Origin: an uncultured Bacteroidota bacterium
GTDB taxonomy: Bacteria; Bacteroidota; Bacteroidia; Flavobacteriales; Flavobacteriaceae
DNA: 64,000 bases
Assembly (NCBI GenBank): GCA_902626585.1
Contig: CACOGA010000002.1
Location: 1 to 64,000, forward strand
Direction: 5' to 3'
Under the pieces are notes generated by a model that had not been told where the DNA came from, did not search any database, and saw only the letters and a program-made list of their open reading frames with translations. Every line of letters starts with the position of its first letter. Position 1 is the stretch's first letter. This document shows, piece after piece, positions 35,083 through 43,926 of the stretch. The translations under genes were made by a program, and so were the position numbers.

Positions 35083-37338
35083 TTGAACGAATTTTTAAAT
35101 AATCTTAATAGTTCCCAACTCGAAGCCACTCTGCAAACAGATGGCCCAATGATTGTAATTGCAGGAGCTGGTTCAGGAAAAACAAGAGTCTTAACATATA
35201 AAATTGCTTATTTAATGACTCAGGGTGTAGATCCATTCAATATTCTTTCCTTGACCTTTACAAATAAGGCTGCTAAGGAAATGAAAGAGAGGATTATTTC
35301 TATTGTTGGGGATGAAGCTAAAAATCTTTGGATGGGAACTTTTCACTCTGTTTTTGCTAGAATATTAAGAATTGAAGCGCATAAGATCGGATATACTTCA
35401 AATTTTACAATATATGACTCCGACGATTCTCAAAAACTTGTTTCAAGGATAATTAAAGAACTAAATTTAGATAAAGAACAGTATAAGTATAAAATCATTT
35501 TTTCTAGAATTTCATCTATGAAAAATAATTTCATCTCTGCTCAAAATTATATAAATGACGATGAATTATTATTATCTGATAAAATTTCAAATAGACCGAA
35601 ATTTCATGAAATTTATAAACAATATGTTGAAAGATGCTTCAAAGCTGGTGCTATGGATTTTGATGACCTTTTACTAAAAACCAATGAACTTTTAAACAGT
35701 TACCCGGAAACTTTGTCAAAGTATCAAAATATTTTCAAATATATATTGGTAGACGAGTATCAAGATACTAACCATTCTCAGTACTTAATAATAAGATCTC
35801 TTTCTGATAAATTTCAAAATATATGTGTGGTTGGTGATGACGCACAGAGTATATACAGTTTTAGGGGAGCAAACATAAATAATATTTTAAATTTTCAAAA
35901 AGATTTTCCTGATTCGAAACTTTTTAGATTAGAACAAAATTATAGATCAACCAAGAACATTGTAAACGCAGCAAATAGTATAATTGAAAATAACCAAAAG
36001 AGATTAAAGAAAAATGTATGGACAAATAATGAGTCAGGTGAGAAAATAAGTGTAAATAAGTTATTAACGGATGGTGAGGAGGGGCGCTTTGTAGCAAGTT
36101 CTATTTTTGAAAATAAGATGCAGCAACAAATGCAAAACAGAGATTTTGCTATTCTATACAGAACAAATGCGCAATCACGTTCATTTGAAGATGCACTTAG
36201 AAAAAAAAATATACCCTACAGAGTATATGGGGGTCTTTCTTTCTACCAAAGAAAAGAAATTAAAGATGTTTTAGCCTATTTGAGATTATTAATAAATAAT
36301 GATGACGAACAAGCTTTTAAGAGGATTATAAATTTTCCAGCTAGAGGAATTGGATTAACAACTTTAAATAAAATCTCAGTTGAAGCAAAAAAAAACTCTG
36401 TTTCTGATTACAACTTCATAAAAAATTATTCTAAATCTTCATCATTACTAAACAACTCAACAAAAAATAAGTTATTAGATTTTATTGTTATGATAGAGTC
36501 AATCAAAACTAAATTAGAATCTCATGATGTATTTGACATAACTAAGGAAGTTTTAAAGCAATCTGGATTATATAATCTTTATAAGAATGATGAATCAATA
36601 GAGGGTATCAACAGAATTCAAAATATTGAGGAGCTATTAAACGGAATTAAAGATTTTGTTGAAAATAATGATAAAAGTCAGGTTTCAGTTTCAACTTTTT
36701 TACAGGATGTAGCTTTGGCAACAGATCAGGATAGTGAAAGTAATGACGATAATAAAGTTTCCTTAATGACAATTCATCTCGCAAAAGGTCTTGAATTCCC
36801 TTATGTTTACATAGTTGGTCTAGAAGAGAATTTATTTCCAAGTGCTATGAATTTAAATTCAAGAAGTGAATTGGAGGAGGAGAGAAGATTGTTTTATGTG
36901 GCTCTTACTAGAGCAGAAAAAAAGATAAATCTTTCCTACGTGTTATCTCGATACAGGTGGGGAAAACCAGTAGATTCAGAGAAAAGTAGGTTTATTGATG
37001 AAATAAAAGATGAGTTTCTAGAAAATAGTATAATTCAAAATTCAATTTCGAGAAATTTTTCAAAAAATGAAGAATTTAATCAAGTAGGGGTTAGATATAA
37101 AAGGCCCGAAAAAAAACCCCCGTCAAATTTTGTAAAAATTAAATCATCAAATGAAAAGTCAAATCTTTTTGATTCAAAATTAGTAATCGGAAATATTGTA
37201 ATACATGAAAGATTTGGTAAGGGTAAAGTTGTCTCGATTGAGGGTAGTGGAGGTGATAGAAAGGCTGAAATTAAATTTGAAAAAAATGGAACAAAAAAAT
37301 TATTACTGAGATTCTCAAAACTTAGAATTATCTCATAA
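35083..37338 (+). CDS. UvrD/PcrA-family ATP-dependent 3'-5' DNA helicase
   Basis: 751 residues, superfamily 1. Motifs in order: Q-motif LNSSQLEATLQTDGP, Walker A VIAGAGSGKTRVLTYK, LTFTNKAAKEMKERI, motif II YILVDEYQDTNHSQY, VVGDDAQSIYSFRGA, QNYRSTKNIVN, LMTIHLAKGLEFPYVY and VALTRAEKKI. The C-terminal end (IGNIVIHERFGKGKVVSIEG) is the Tudor-like domain that binds RNA polymerase in PcrA, supporting a PcrA/UvrD identity over Rep. Start is TTG at 35083; no in-frame ATG precedes the Q-motif. A bidirectional terminator follows. Confidence 0.94.
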   Translation: MNEFLNNLNSSQLEATLQTDGPMIVIAGAGSGKTRVLTYKIAYLMTQGVDPFNILSLTFTNKAAKEMKERIISIVGDEAKNLWMGTFHSVFARILRIEAHKIGYTSNFTIYDSDDSQKLVSRIIKELNLDKEQYKYKIIFSRISSMKNNFISAQNYINDDELLLSDKISNRPKFHEIYKQYVERCFKAGAMDFDDLLLKTNELLNSYPETLSKYQNIFKYILVDEYQDTNHSQYLIIRSLSDKFQNICVVGDDAQSIYSFRGANINNILNFQKDFPDSKLFRLEQNYRSTKNIVNAANSIIENNQKRLKKNVWTNNESGEKISVNKLLTDGEEGRFVASSIFENKMQQQMQNRDFAILYRTNAQSRSFEDALRKKNIPYRVYGGLSFYQRKEIKDVLAYLRLLINNDDEQAFKRIINFPARGIGLTTLNKISVEAKKNSVSDYNFIKNYSKSSSLLNNSTKNKLLDFIVMIESIKTKLESHDVFDITKEVLKQSGLYNLYKNDESIEGINRIQNIEELLNGIKDFVENNDKSQVSVSTFLQDVALATDQDSESNDDNKVSLMTIHLAKGLEFPYVYIVGLEENLFPSAMNLNSRSELEEERRLFYVALTRAEKKINLSYVLSRYRWGKPVDSEKSRFIDEIKDEFLENSIIQNSISRNFSKNEEFNQVGVRYKRPEKKPPSNFVKIKSSNEKSNLFDSKLVIGNIVIHERFGKGKVVSIEGSGGDRKAEIKFEKNGTKKLLLRFSKLRIIS

Positions 37339-37368
37339 AAAAAAACCCACATAATGTGGGTTTTTTTT
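37337..37368. terminator. Bidirectional terminator between pcrA-like gene and OmpA lipoprotein gene
   Basis: CCCACA-TAA-TGTGGG flanked by an A-run on the left and eight Ts on the right, so it can serve both converging genes. It is the only convergent junction in the window with such a structure. Confidence 0.88.
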
Positions 37369-37381
37369 GAAAGTATAATAT

Positions 37382-38233
37382 CTAATTTGATAGATTTTGC
37401 ATTTCTTTTTCGATCATATCATAAAACTGATCAATTTTAGGCATGATAATTATTCTAGTTCTTCTATTCGTCGCTCTATTTTCAGCGGTATCATTATCAA
37501 CTAACGGATCGTAAAAGCTTCTTCCTGCAGCAATTAATCTTCCAGGATTTACGTCTAGGTCCTCAAGAACTCTAACAATAGAGGTAGCTCTTTTTACACT
37601 TAAGTCCCAATTATCAATAAGTACTCCTCTTTCATAAGATCTACTATCTGTGTGTCCTTCTACCATGCACTCAAAGTCAGGCTTACCATTAACAACGGTT
37701 GCAACCTTACCTAGAATTTCCTTGGCTCTGTCAGATACTTCATAGCTTCCTGTTTTAAATAATAATTTATCAGATAATGAAATGAAAACAACAGCTTTGT
37801 CAACATTAACTTCAATATCAGGGTCATTTATTCCTATTTCTTTCTTTAGGCTTGTCACCAAGGCAAATGTTACACTATCTTTTCTGTTAAGTGCATCTTG
37901 AATCCTGGTGATTTTTAAATCTTTTTCCTTCATACTTTCAAGTGTTCTTTCTAAGTTTTCAGCACCTTTAGATGTCAATTCAAGATAATCTTGACTTTGA
38001 ACAAACAACTGATCATTTCTTCTCTTTAAGTCTGAGATTTGTTCTTTGTAAGCATTAGCAAGTGTTTCTGATGTGGTTTTTTCCTCTAAACATGCATTTA
38101 ATTTAATCGTAGCAGTATTTAAGAGATCTTGTGTTTTCTTGTGTCTATTTTCGAGGGATGTATACTCTTTTTTACTAACACATGAGGACATTACTAATAA
38201 AGTAATTAAGCTTAAAAAAAATATTCTTTTCAT
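37382..38233 (-). CDS. OmpA-family peptidoglycan-associated lipoprotein
   Basis: 283 residues. Lipobox LLVMSSC, then a long coiled-coil spacer (about residues 20-125: YTSLENRHKKTQDLL, LKRRNDQLFVQSQDYLE) and a C-terminal OmpA-type peptidoglycan-binding domain with FECMVEGHTDSRSY, DLSVKRATSIVRVL, AAGRSFYDPLVDN and NRRTRIII. The coil would span the periplasm and tie the outer membrane to the wall. It is shorter than full OmpA porins and has no beta-barrel. It is transcribed alone, with a clear terminator shared with the opposing gene. Confidence 0.9.
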   Translation of the reverse strand: MKRIFFLSLITLLVMSSCVSKKEYTSLENRHKKTQDLLNTATIKLNACLEEKTTSETLANAYKEQISDLKRRNDQLFVQSQDYLELTSKGAENLERTLESMKEKDLKITRIQDALNRKDSVTFALVTSLKKEIGINDPDIEVNVDKAVVFISLSDKLLFKTGSYEVSDRAKEILGKVATVVNGKPDFECMVEGHTDSRSYERGVLIDNWDLSVKRATSIVRVLEDLDVNPGRLIAAGRSFYDPLVDNDTAENRATNRRTRIIIMPKIDQFYDMIEKEMQNLSN

Positions 38234-38302
38234 TTTATAATATTTATTGTTAAATGTATTTAGTAAAATTAGGAAAAAGAAAAAATTAATTTATAGATAT
38301 TT

Positions 38303-39277
38303 TTACCTTTTGTAAAATAGATATTCACAAATTATAGAAATATTTTTATAATGCTTTATTTTCCTTTTGTTGTCTTTTCTAAATTTCATTAACAGGTTAA
38401 TATGCTTATAAAACGAAAGATATGCTTTAATTATTGCTATAAAATGGTTTACGCCTCTGTTAAATAGAATATAAAATGCGACGATTATATCTATGAAAAA
38501 CTTTTCTGTAAGTAAAAAAAATAGGTTGTTTTTAGAATTTTTTGTTATTGTAAATAACATATTTCTGAAGTTATAATATGTTTTTTTGGGGTTGTTTTGA
38601 ACAAGCGTGGCTGCATTAGCATGAAAAACGATTGAATCAGTGTTTAAACTTATTTTATACCCCTTGTTTTTAAGTCTCCAGCATAAATCAATTTCTTCAA
38701 AGTGAGCCCAAAAACTTTCATCAAAACCTCCATACTTTTTAAAAATTTGATTTCGAATAAAAAAACAAGCTCCACAAGCCCAAAATATTTCACTTACATT
38801 ATTATATTGATTATTATCTTTTTCAATTTTATTGTAAATTCTACCATTACAATATGGGTATCCAAACTTATCTAAAAATCCACCTGCTGCACCAGCATAA
38901 TCAAAATAAGGTTTATTATAATAGTCCCTGAGCTTAGGTTGAATTACTGCGGTTAGAGGTTCATTATTAAATTGTCTTAATATTTCTTTTGTCCATCCCC
39001 TCGAAACTTCAACATCATTATTTAATAAACACACAATATCATCGTCGATATTTTTCAAACCAATATTATATGCTTTGGCATATCCATAATTTTTATCCAA
39101 TGCAATAATCTTTATCCTTTTAAAATTTGTTTTTATAAATTCAACAGAACCATCAGTTGATCCATTGTCAATAAAATAAATGTTATGAATATTTGGTGTA
39201 TTATTTATAACAGAAGGTAGAAATTTTTCGATTAAAGTTTTACCGTTCCAATTTAATATAACAATGCCGAGACTCAT
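38303..39277 (-). CDS. Glycosyltransferase family 2 (rhamnosyltransferase-like)
   Basis: 324 residues. GT-A fold with GIVILNWNGKTLIEKF, IYFIDNGSTDGSVEFI, NYGYAKAYNIGL, LLNNDVEVSRGW (DxD-like NDVE), WACGACFFIRNQIF and SFWAHFEEIDLCWRLKNKGYK in parts. A hydrophobic stretch near residues 250-290 may contact the membrane. It is of the type that extends surface polysaccharides, but the donor sugar is unknown. Its ATG overlaps the stop of the upstream HsdR-N-like gene by 4 bases, so both are in one operon although their roles look unrelated. Confidence 0.85.
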   Translation of the reverse strand: MSLGIVILNWNGKTLIEKFLPSVINNTPNIHNIYFIDNGSTDGSVEFIKTNFKRIKIIALDKNYGYAKAYNIGLKNIDDDIVCLLNNDVEVSRGWTKEILRQFNNEPLTAVIQPKLRDYYNKPYFDYAGAAGGFLDKFGYPYCNGRIYNKIEKDNNQYNNVSEIFWACGACFFIRNQIFKKYGGFDESFWAHFEEIDLCWRLKNKGYKISLNTDSIVFHANAATLVQNNPKKTYYNFRNMLFTITKNSKNNLFFLLTEKFFIDIIVAFYILFNRGVNHFIAIIKAYLSFYKHINLLMKFRKDNKRKIKHYKNISIICEYLFYKR

Positions 39278-39717
39278 TTATTGATGGGTATTTCTTTTAC
39301 AAATTCAATCTTATTCTGAAGATTATTGACTTTACAATAATAATGAATTATTCCATTTGTAACCATTAAAAATTTTGCATTTATAACCTGATTGTATCTC
39401 AAAATTTGATCAAAACTTTTCTGATCAATTTTTATATTTGGAGCTTTGCACTCAACTAATAAAACACATGACCCCATGTTATTATAAGCTAAAATATCGA
39501 ATCTCTTGTTTGTACTATTAAGACTAATTTTTTTCTCTACAGAAATTAGACCTCTTTTAAATTTTTTTTCTGTTATAAGAAATCTAATACAATGCTGCCT
39601 CACCCATTCCTCAGGTGTCAATTCAATATATTTTTTTCTAATTTCATCAAAAATAAACTTCTTTTGATTAATTTTTTTTAATCTAAATTCATAATTTGGG
39701 AATGATAATTTTAACAT
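39274..39717 (-). CDS. Orphan HsdR N-terminal domain (PD-(D/E)xK nuclease-like) protein
   Basis: 147 residues from ATG 39717 (MLKLSFPNYEFR), which matches the usual start; an upstream in-frame ATG at 39771 would lie inside the holA coding start. The body has the nuclease-like core: ELTPEEWVRQHC, RFDILAYNN (Asp), VLLVECKAP (Glu-x-Lys) and the QILRYN motif typical of restriction-type enzymes. The helicase, specificity and methylase parts of a type I system are absent, so this is not an active type I restriction system. Role unknown; solitary copies next to holA occur in flavobacteria, by my recollection. Confidence 0.8.
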   Translation of the reverse strand: MLKLSFPNYEFRLKKINQKKFIFDEIRKKYIELTPEEWVRQHCIRFLITEKKFKRGLISVEKKISLNSTNKRFDILAYNNMGSCVLLVECKAPNIKIDQKSFDQILRYNQVINAKFLMVTNGIIHYYCKVNNLQNKIEFVKEIPINK

Positions 39718-39731
39718 TAATTTTTTGATTT

Positions 39732-40739
39732 TTGAATACTCTTTCCGAAATAAAAAATGATATAAAAACATTAAATTTTTCTCCTATTTACCTGTTAATG
39801 GGCGAGGAGGAGTTTTATATTGACAATATAACTAATTTATTTATTGAAAGTGTTCTTACAGAGCAAGAGAAGCAGTTCAACTTAAATGTTTTATATGGCA
39901 AAGAAACATCTGTAGACCAAATAATTTCAATTTGTAAAAAATTTCCAATGATGTCAAAATTTCAGATTGTTTTGGTTAAAGAAGCCCAAGATTTATCAAG
40001 AACTTTTGACGGTTTAATAGAATATTTTAAAAAGCCTCTAAAATCCACCATCTTAATCATTAATTACAAACACAAGTCAATTGATAAAAGAAAGGCTTCA
40101 TTTAAAGAACTTAAAAAGAATGCAAAGATTTTTGAATCAAAAAAATTATATGACAATCAGGTTCAAAATTGGATTAGTGAAACAATAACTTCAGCTGGTT
40201 TTTCTATTGACAGAAAATCTGTGAGCTTAATAAATGAACATTTAGGTAATAATTTGAGTAAGATTTCAAATGAGGTTGATAAGTTATTAGAAATAAAGAA
40301 AGATGAGAGAATAATTGAATTGAATGATATCGAAAAATATATAGGGATTTCTAAAGAGTTCAATAATTTTGAGTTAAGAAAAGCCCTTGGAGAAAAAAAT
40401 TATAATAAAGCATTTCAGATTTCTCATTATTTTGCTGAAAACCCAACTTCAAACCCTTTAGTTGTAACTATTTCAATAATATTTGATTTTTTTAGCAAGC
40501 TACTTCTGTTTCATTCAAACAGCACTTTAAATGAAAGTAAAATGGCATCAAAACTTGGGATTAATCCTTTCTTTTTGAAAGAATACAAAATTGCTTCAAC
40601 AAACTATGACTTAAAACAGGTAGTAAGCGTTATATCGATAATAAGGGAATATGATATGTTTTCCAAAGGGGTAGGCGTGAAAAAAGCACATTCATCACTT
40701 TTGAAAGAGTTGGTAGTAAGGATTATTAACATAAACTAA
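39732..40739 (+). CDS. holA: DNA polymerase III delta subunit
   Basis: 335 residues. HolA opens the sliding clamp within the clamp loader. Motifs: SPIYLLMGEEEFYIDNI near the N-terminus, IVLVKEAQDL, ILIINYKHKSIDKRK, and the C-terminal clamp-loader helix region. Start is TTG at 39732 with 14 bases between it and the divergent HsdR-N gene. The start is preceded by a T-rich stretch with no good promoter, so initiation signals probably lie inside the neighbouring coding sequence. It converges on the E1 gene with overlapping stops (CTAA). dnaN, its partner clamp, is encoded at 61-62 kb. Confidence 0.92.
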   Translation: MNTLSEIKNDIKTLNFSPIYLLMGEEEFYIDNITNLFIESVLTEQEKQFNLNVLYGKETSVDQIISICKKFPMMSKFQIVLVKEAQDLSRTFDGLIEYFKKPLKSTILIINYKHKSIDKRKASFKELKKNAKIFESKKLYDNQVQNWISETITSAGFSIDRKSVSLINEHLGNNLSKISNEVDKLLEIKKDERIIELNDIEKYIGISKEFNNFELRKALGEKNYNKAFQISHYFAENPTSNPLVVTISIIFDFFSKLLLFHSNSTLNESKMASKLGINPFFLKEYKIASTNYDLKQVVSVISIIREYDMFSKGVGVKKAHSSLLKELVVRIININ

Positions 40740-43132
40740 ACAGGGTATTTCTCAGGGTTTAGTTCATTCATAATGGAATATATTTTATTAAAAATTTCAT
40801 CAACAGAAGGCTTTGAAAAGTAGTCACCGTCTGTTCCATATGCAGGTCTGTGATCTTGAGCAGATAAGGTGAACGGGCTACTATCCAGATAATTATAAAT
40901 ATCCTGTTTTTTTATCAGGTTGTCTAATATGTAGGCACTGGCACCTCCAGAAAAGTCCTCATCAATAATTATTATTCTATTAGTCTTTTTAACACTTTCA
41001 GAAATATCTTTGTCCAAATCAAATGGGATTAAGGTCTGACAATCAATTATTTCACAATTAATATTGAATTTTTCTAGCTCTGTTGCAGCATACTCGACTA
41101 ACTTTAATGTAGAACCATAGGAAACAACTGTAATGTCATCACCAGCCTTGATTTTTTCTACTTTACCAATTTGAACAGTAAAATCACCAATATTATTTGG
41201 GATTTTCTCCTTGGTTCTGTATCCATTCAAGCATTCCACAACGATTGCTGGCTGATCTCCCTTCAGTAGTGTATTGTAAAAACCTGCTGCTATTGTCATA
41301 TTCCTTGGAACTAAAAGGAAAATTCCACGAAGAAGGTTAATTATTCCTCCCATCGGTGAACCTGAGTGCCATATTCCTTCCAATCTATGCCCTCTGGTTC
41401 TTATAATTAGTGGGGCCTTTTGCTTACCTCTAGTTCTGTAGTGAAGCGTCGCTAAGTCATCACTTAATATTTGTATTGAGTAAAGTAAATAATCCAAGTA
41501 TTGTATTTCTGCAATAGGTCTCAATCCTCTCAAAGCTAATCCGATTCCCTGACCAATGATGGTAGCTTCACGAATTCCAGTATCAAAAACTCTGCTTTCA
41601 CCAAATATTTCTTGTAAACCCTCAAGCCCTTGATTAACTCCTCCAATTTTACCTGAATCCTCTCCGAATATTACAACGTTTTCATGCTTTTCTAATATAC
41701 TTTTAAAATTTTCTCTCAAGATAATTCTGCCATCAACCATTTTTGAGCTTTCATCATAGACAGGATTAGTGAGTGTAATTTTTGATGGATTATAGTCTGA
41801 CTCACTATATAAATGTGAGCTGTATTCATATTGGGTTTTTTTGTGTAGTTCCTCCATCCAATTCCTGACCATGTTGATCTTGTTATTTTTTTCTAACATC
41901 AATTCTCGAATAACTTTGTATGCAGAAGTGAATAAATCCTTCTTATATGGTTCTTTTATCTTATTTAATTCATCTAAAGTATTGATGATAGCAGAATTAT
42001 TAATTCCAATTTTTTCTTTCAATATAGTATTCAGTTCTTGAATGTTATGAATCGTTTTATTTACTGAATTTCTTTTTGCTTCATTTTTAGAATTACTAAC
42101 ATGTTTTTTGCTTTCACTCTCGATTTTATCAAGCTCTTTTGCAGTAACAATTTTATTTTCAAGAATCCATTCTCTCATTTTTTTTATACAATCATATTCA
42201 CTTTCCCACTCCAATCTTTCTTTTGATTTGTACCTTTCGTGTGAGCCAGAGGTTGAATGTCCAAGAGGTTGTGTGAGCTCACTTACGTGGATTATTACAG
42301 GGATGTGTTCTTTTCGACATATTTTCTCTGCTTTTTCGTAAGTTTTCATAAGCTCCACATAGTCCCAGCCTTTTACCTTAAATATTTCATATCCATTAGA
42401 GTTCTTTTCACGTTTAAAACCTTTTAAAACTTCTGAAATATCACCTTTAGTGGTCTGATATTCAACCGGGACAGAAATACCATAGTTGTCATCCCAAATA
42501 CTAACAATCATTGGTACTTGCATAACTCCTCCCGCATTAATACTCTCAAAGAAAAGCCCTTCACTGGTAGCCGCATCCCCGATAGTACCCCATGCTATTT
42601 CATTGCCCTTATCTGTGAATTTTTCAGAATTTGAAACTTTGATGTTTTTATAGATTTTGGAAGCTTGAGCTAAACCAACGAGTCTTGGCATTTGGCTAGC
42701 TGTGGGAGATAAGTCTGCACTTGAATTATACTGATTTATGATTTTTTTCCAGTTGTAATTTTCATCAAGACTATGAGTTGAGAATGAACTGCCCATTTGT
42801 CTGCCAGCACTCATCGGGTCGTAATTTATATCGGTATGAGCATATAGCCCAGCAAAAAATTGTTTAGGAGTTACTTCATGTAATGAAAACATAAAGGTTT
42901 GGTCTCTATAATATCCAGAACGAAAGTCGCCTTTTTTGAAGAACTTAGCCATTGCAATCTGAGGAAGTTCCTTTCCATCACCAAAAATACCAAAACTAGC
43001 CTTACCAGTAAGAACCTCTCTTCTTCCAATTATACTACATTCTCTACTGGTAAAAGCCACCTTATAATCTTCAAGAATCTCCTCTTTAAATTGATTAAAT
43101 GAGATTTGATTTTTATTGGTATTAGATTGCAT
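40736..43132 (-). CDS. 2-oxoacid dehydrogenase E1, alpha and beta subunits fused
   Basis: 798 residues from ATG 43132. The N-terminal alpha-like half has GYYRDQTFMF, SAGRQMGSSFSTHSL and a ThDP motif GTIGDAATSEGLF; the C-terminal beta-like half has VVIFGEDSGKIGGVNQGL, IGLALRGLRPIAEIQYLDY and the transketolase C-terminal domain VVSYGSTLKLVEYA. Substrate (branched-chain 2-oxoacid or pyruvate) cannot be set from sequence. E2 and E3 are elsewhere. An in-frame ATG at 43153 is possible but lies at the -7 promoter element, so 43132 is preferred. Convergent stop overlap with holA. Confidence 0.9.
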   Translation of the reverse strand: MQSNTNKNQISFNQFKEEILEDYKVAFTSRECSIIGRREVLTGKASFGIFGDGKELPQIAMAKFFKKGDFRSGYYRDQTFMFSLHEVTPKQFFAGLYAHTDINYDPMSAGRQMGSSFSTHSLDENYNWKKIINQYNSSADLSPTASQMPRLVGLAQASKIYKNIKVSNSEKFTDKGNEIAWGTIGDAATSEGLFFESINAGGVMQVPMIVSIWDDNYGISVPVEYQTTKGDISEVLKGFKREKNSNGYEIFKVKGWDYVELMKTYEKAEKICRKEHIPVIIHVSELTQPLGHSTSGSHERYKSKERLEWESEYDCIKKMREWILENKIVTAKELDKIESESKKHVSNSKNEAKRNSVNKTIHNIQELNTILKEKIGINNSAIINTLDELNKIKEPYKKDLFTSAYKVIRELMLEKNNKINMVRNWMEELHKKTQYEYSSHLYSESDYNPSKITLTNPVYDESSKMVDGRIILRENFKSILEKHENVVIFGEDSGKIGGVNQGLEGLQEIFGESRVFDTGIREATIIGQGIGLALRGLRPIAEIQYLDYLLYSIQILSDDLATLHYRTRGKQKAPLIIRTRGHRLEGIWHSGSPMGGIINLLRGIFLLVPRNMTIAAGFYNTLLKGDQPAIVVECLNGYRTKEKIPNNIGDFTVQIGKVEKIKAGDDITVVSYGSTLKLVEYAATELEKFNINCEIIDCQTLIPFDLDKDISESVKKTNRIIIIDEDFSGGASAYILDNLIKKQDIYNYLDSSPFTLSAQDHRPAYGTDGDYFSKPSVDEIFNKIYSIMNELNPEKYPV

Positions 43133-43154
43133 GGAGCTATAAAATTGCGGCATG

Positions 43155-43185
43155 CAAATTTACTTAATCATCAATGCAATTGCAA
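43155..43185 (-). promoter_or_regulatory. Promoter of the fused E1 gene with palindrome over the -33 region
   Basis: On the minus strand a -33 TTG (43183-43185) and -7 TAAATTTG (43155-43162) are 20 bases apart, near-consensus. Initiation would fall near 43148, between the two candidate ATGs, and favours 43132. A 10-base palindrome TGCAATTGCA (43175-43184) overlaps the -33 element. Confidence 0.6.
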
Positions 43186-43231
43186 TTTTCTTTTACTTTT
43201 TAAGCGTAATTCTTGTGTGGTAACCTGAAAA

Positions 43232-43918
43232 TTAAAAATTTGGTGTAAAAACATAATTTTTATGAAACTCTTCTAGAATATCTATTACTTCTTCTTTTGT
43301 ATCCACAGTAATAAACAGATCCAAATCTGATTTGCTAATGTTTTTATTTTCTGAGAGAAGTGATTTTTTAATCCAATCAATCATACCAGACCAAAATTCT
43401 GTTCCAACCAAAATTATTGGAAATTTTTCAGCTTTGTACGTCTGAATTAAAGTGATGGCTTCAAAAAGTTCATCAAGGGTCCCAAAACCGCCTGGCATAA
43501 CAACAAACCCTTGAGCATATTTGACAAACATTACCTTTCGAACAAAGAAATAATCAAAATTCAACTGTTTATCCTTGTCAATATACTTATTATTAGTGTC
43601 TTCGAAAGGAAGATTAATACATAAACCAACAGACTTCCCCTTAACTCGGTTAGCCCCTTTATTGGCGGCTTCCATAATTCCTGGACCACCTCCCGTGATA
43701 ACTCCATATCCTCTCTCAACAATTGCCTCAGAAATGTCCTCTGCTAACTTGTAGTATTTGTTTTCAGGTTTTGTTCTGGCAGATCCAAAAATTGAAATAC
43801 AAGGACCGATTGCACTTAGTTTTTCATAACCCTCAACAAATTCGCCCATGATTTTAAAAATTGACCATGAATCATTTGTCTTAGTTTCATTCCATTTTTT
43901 GTTTCTTCTTTCTTTCAT
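43232..43918 (-). CDS. TIGR00730/LOG family Rossmann-fold protein
   Basis: 228 residues. The hallmark PGGFGTLDELFEAI (PGGxGTxxE) is at residues ~140-153, preceded by GVITGGGPGIMEAANKGA. LOG proteins release cytokinin bases from nucleotide monophosphates; in bacteria the physiological substrate is a 5'-nucleotide and the former label lysine decarboxylase is wrong. It follows uvrA by 8 bases and is probably the last gene of the ggt-uvrA operon; the E1 gene downstream has its own promoter. Cytokinin synthesis itself is not implied. Confidence 0.87.
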   Translation of the reverse strand: MKERRNKKWNETKTNDSWSIFKIMGEFVEGYEKLSAIGPCISIFGSARTKPENKYYKLAEDISEAIVERGYGVITGGGPGIMEAANKGANRVKGKSVGLCINLPFEDTNNKYIDKDKQLNFDYFFVRKVMFVKYAQGFVVMPGGFGTLDELFEAITLIQTYKAEKFPIILVGTEFWSGMIDWIKKSLLSENKNISKSDLDLFITVDTKEEVIDILEEFHKNYVFTPNF

Positions 43919-43926
43919 TTCAATAT

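Noticed and set aside
39274-39717. Part of a type I restriction-modification system
   Set aside because: Only the HsdR N-terminal-like domain is present; no helicase, HsdM or HsdS gene lies nearby, and neighbours are a glycosyltransferase and holA.
43232-43918. Lysine decarboxylase
   Set aside because: PGGxGTxxE marks the LOG/TIGR00730 family; the decarboxylase label is a historical error.
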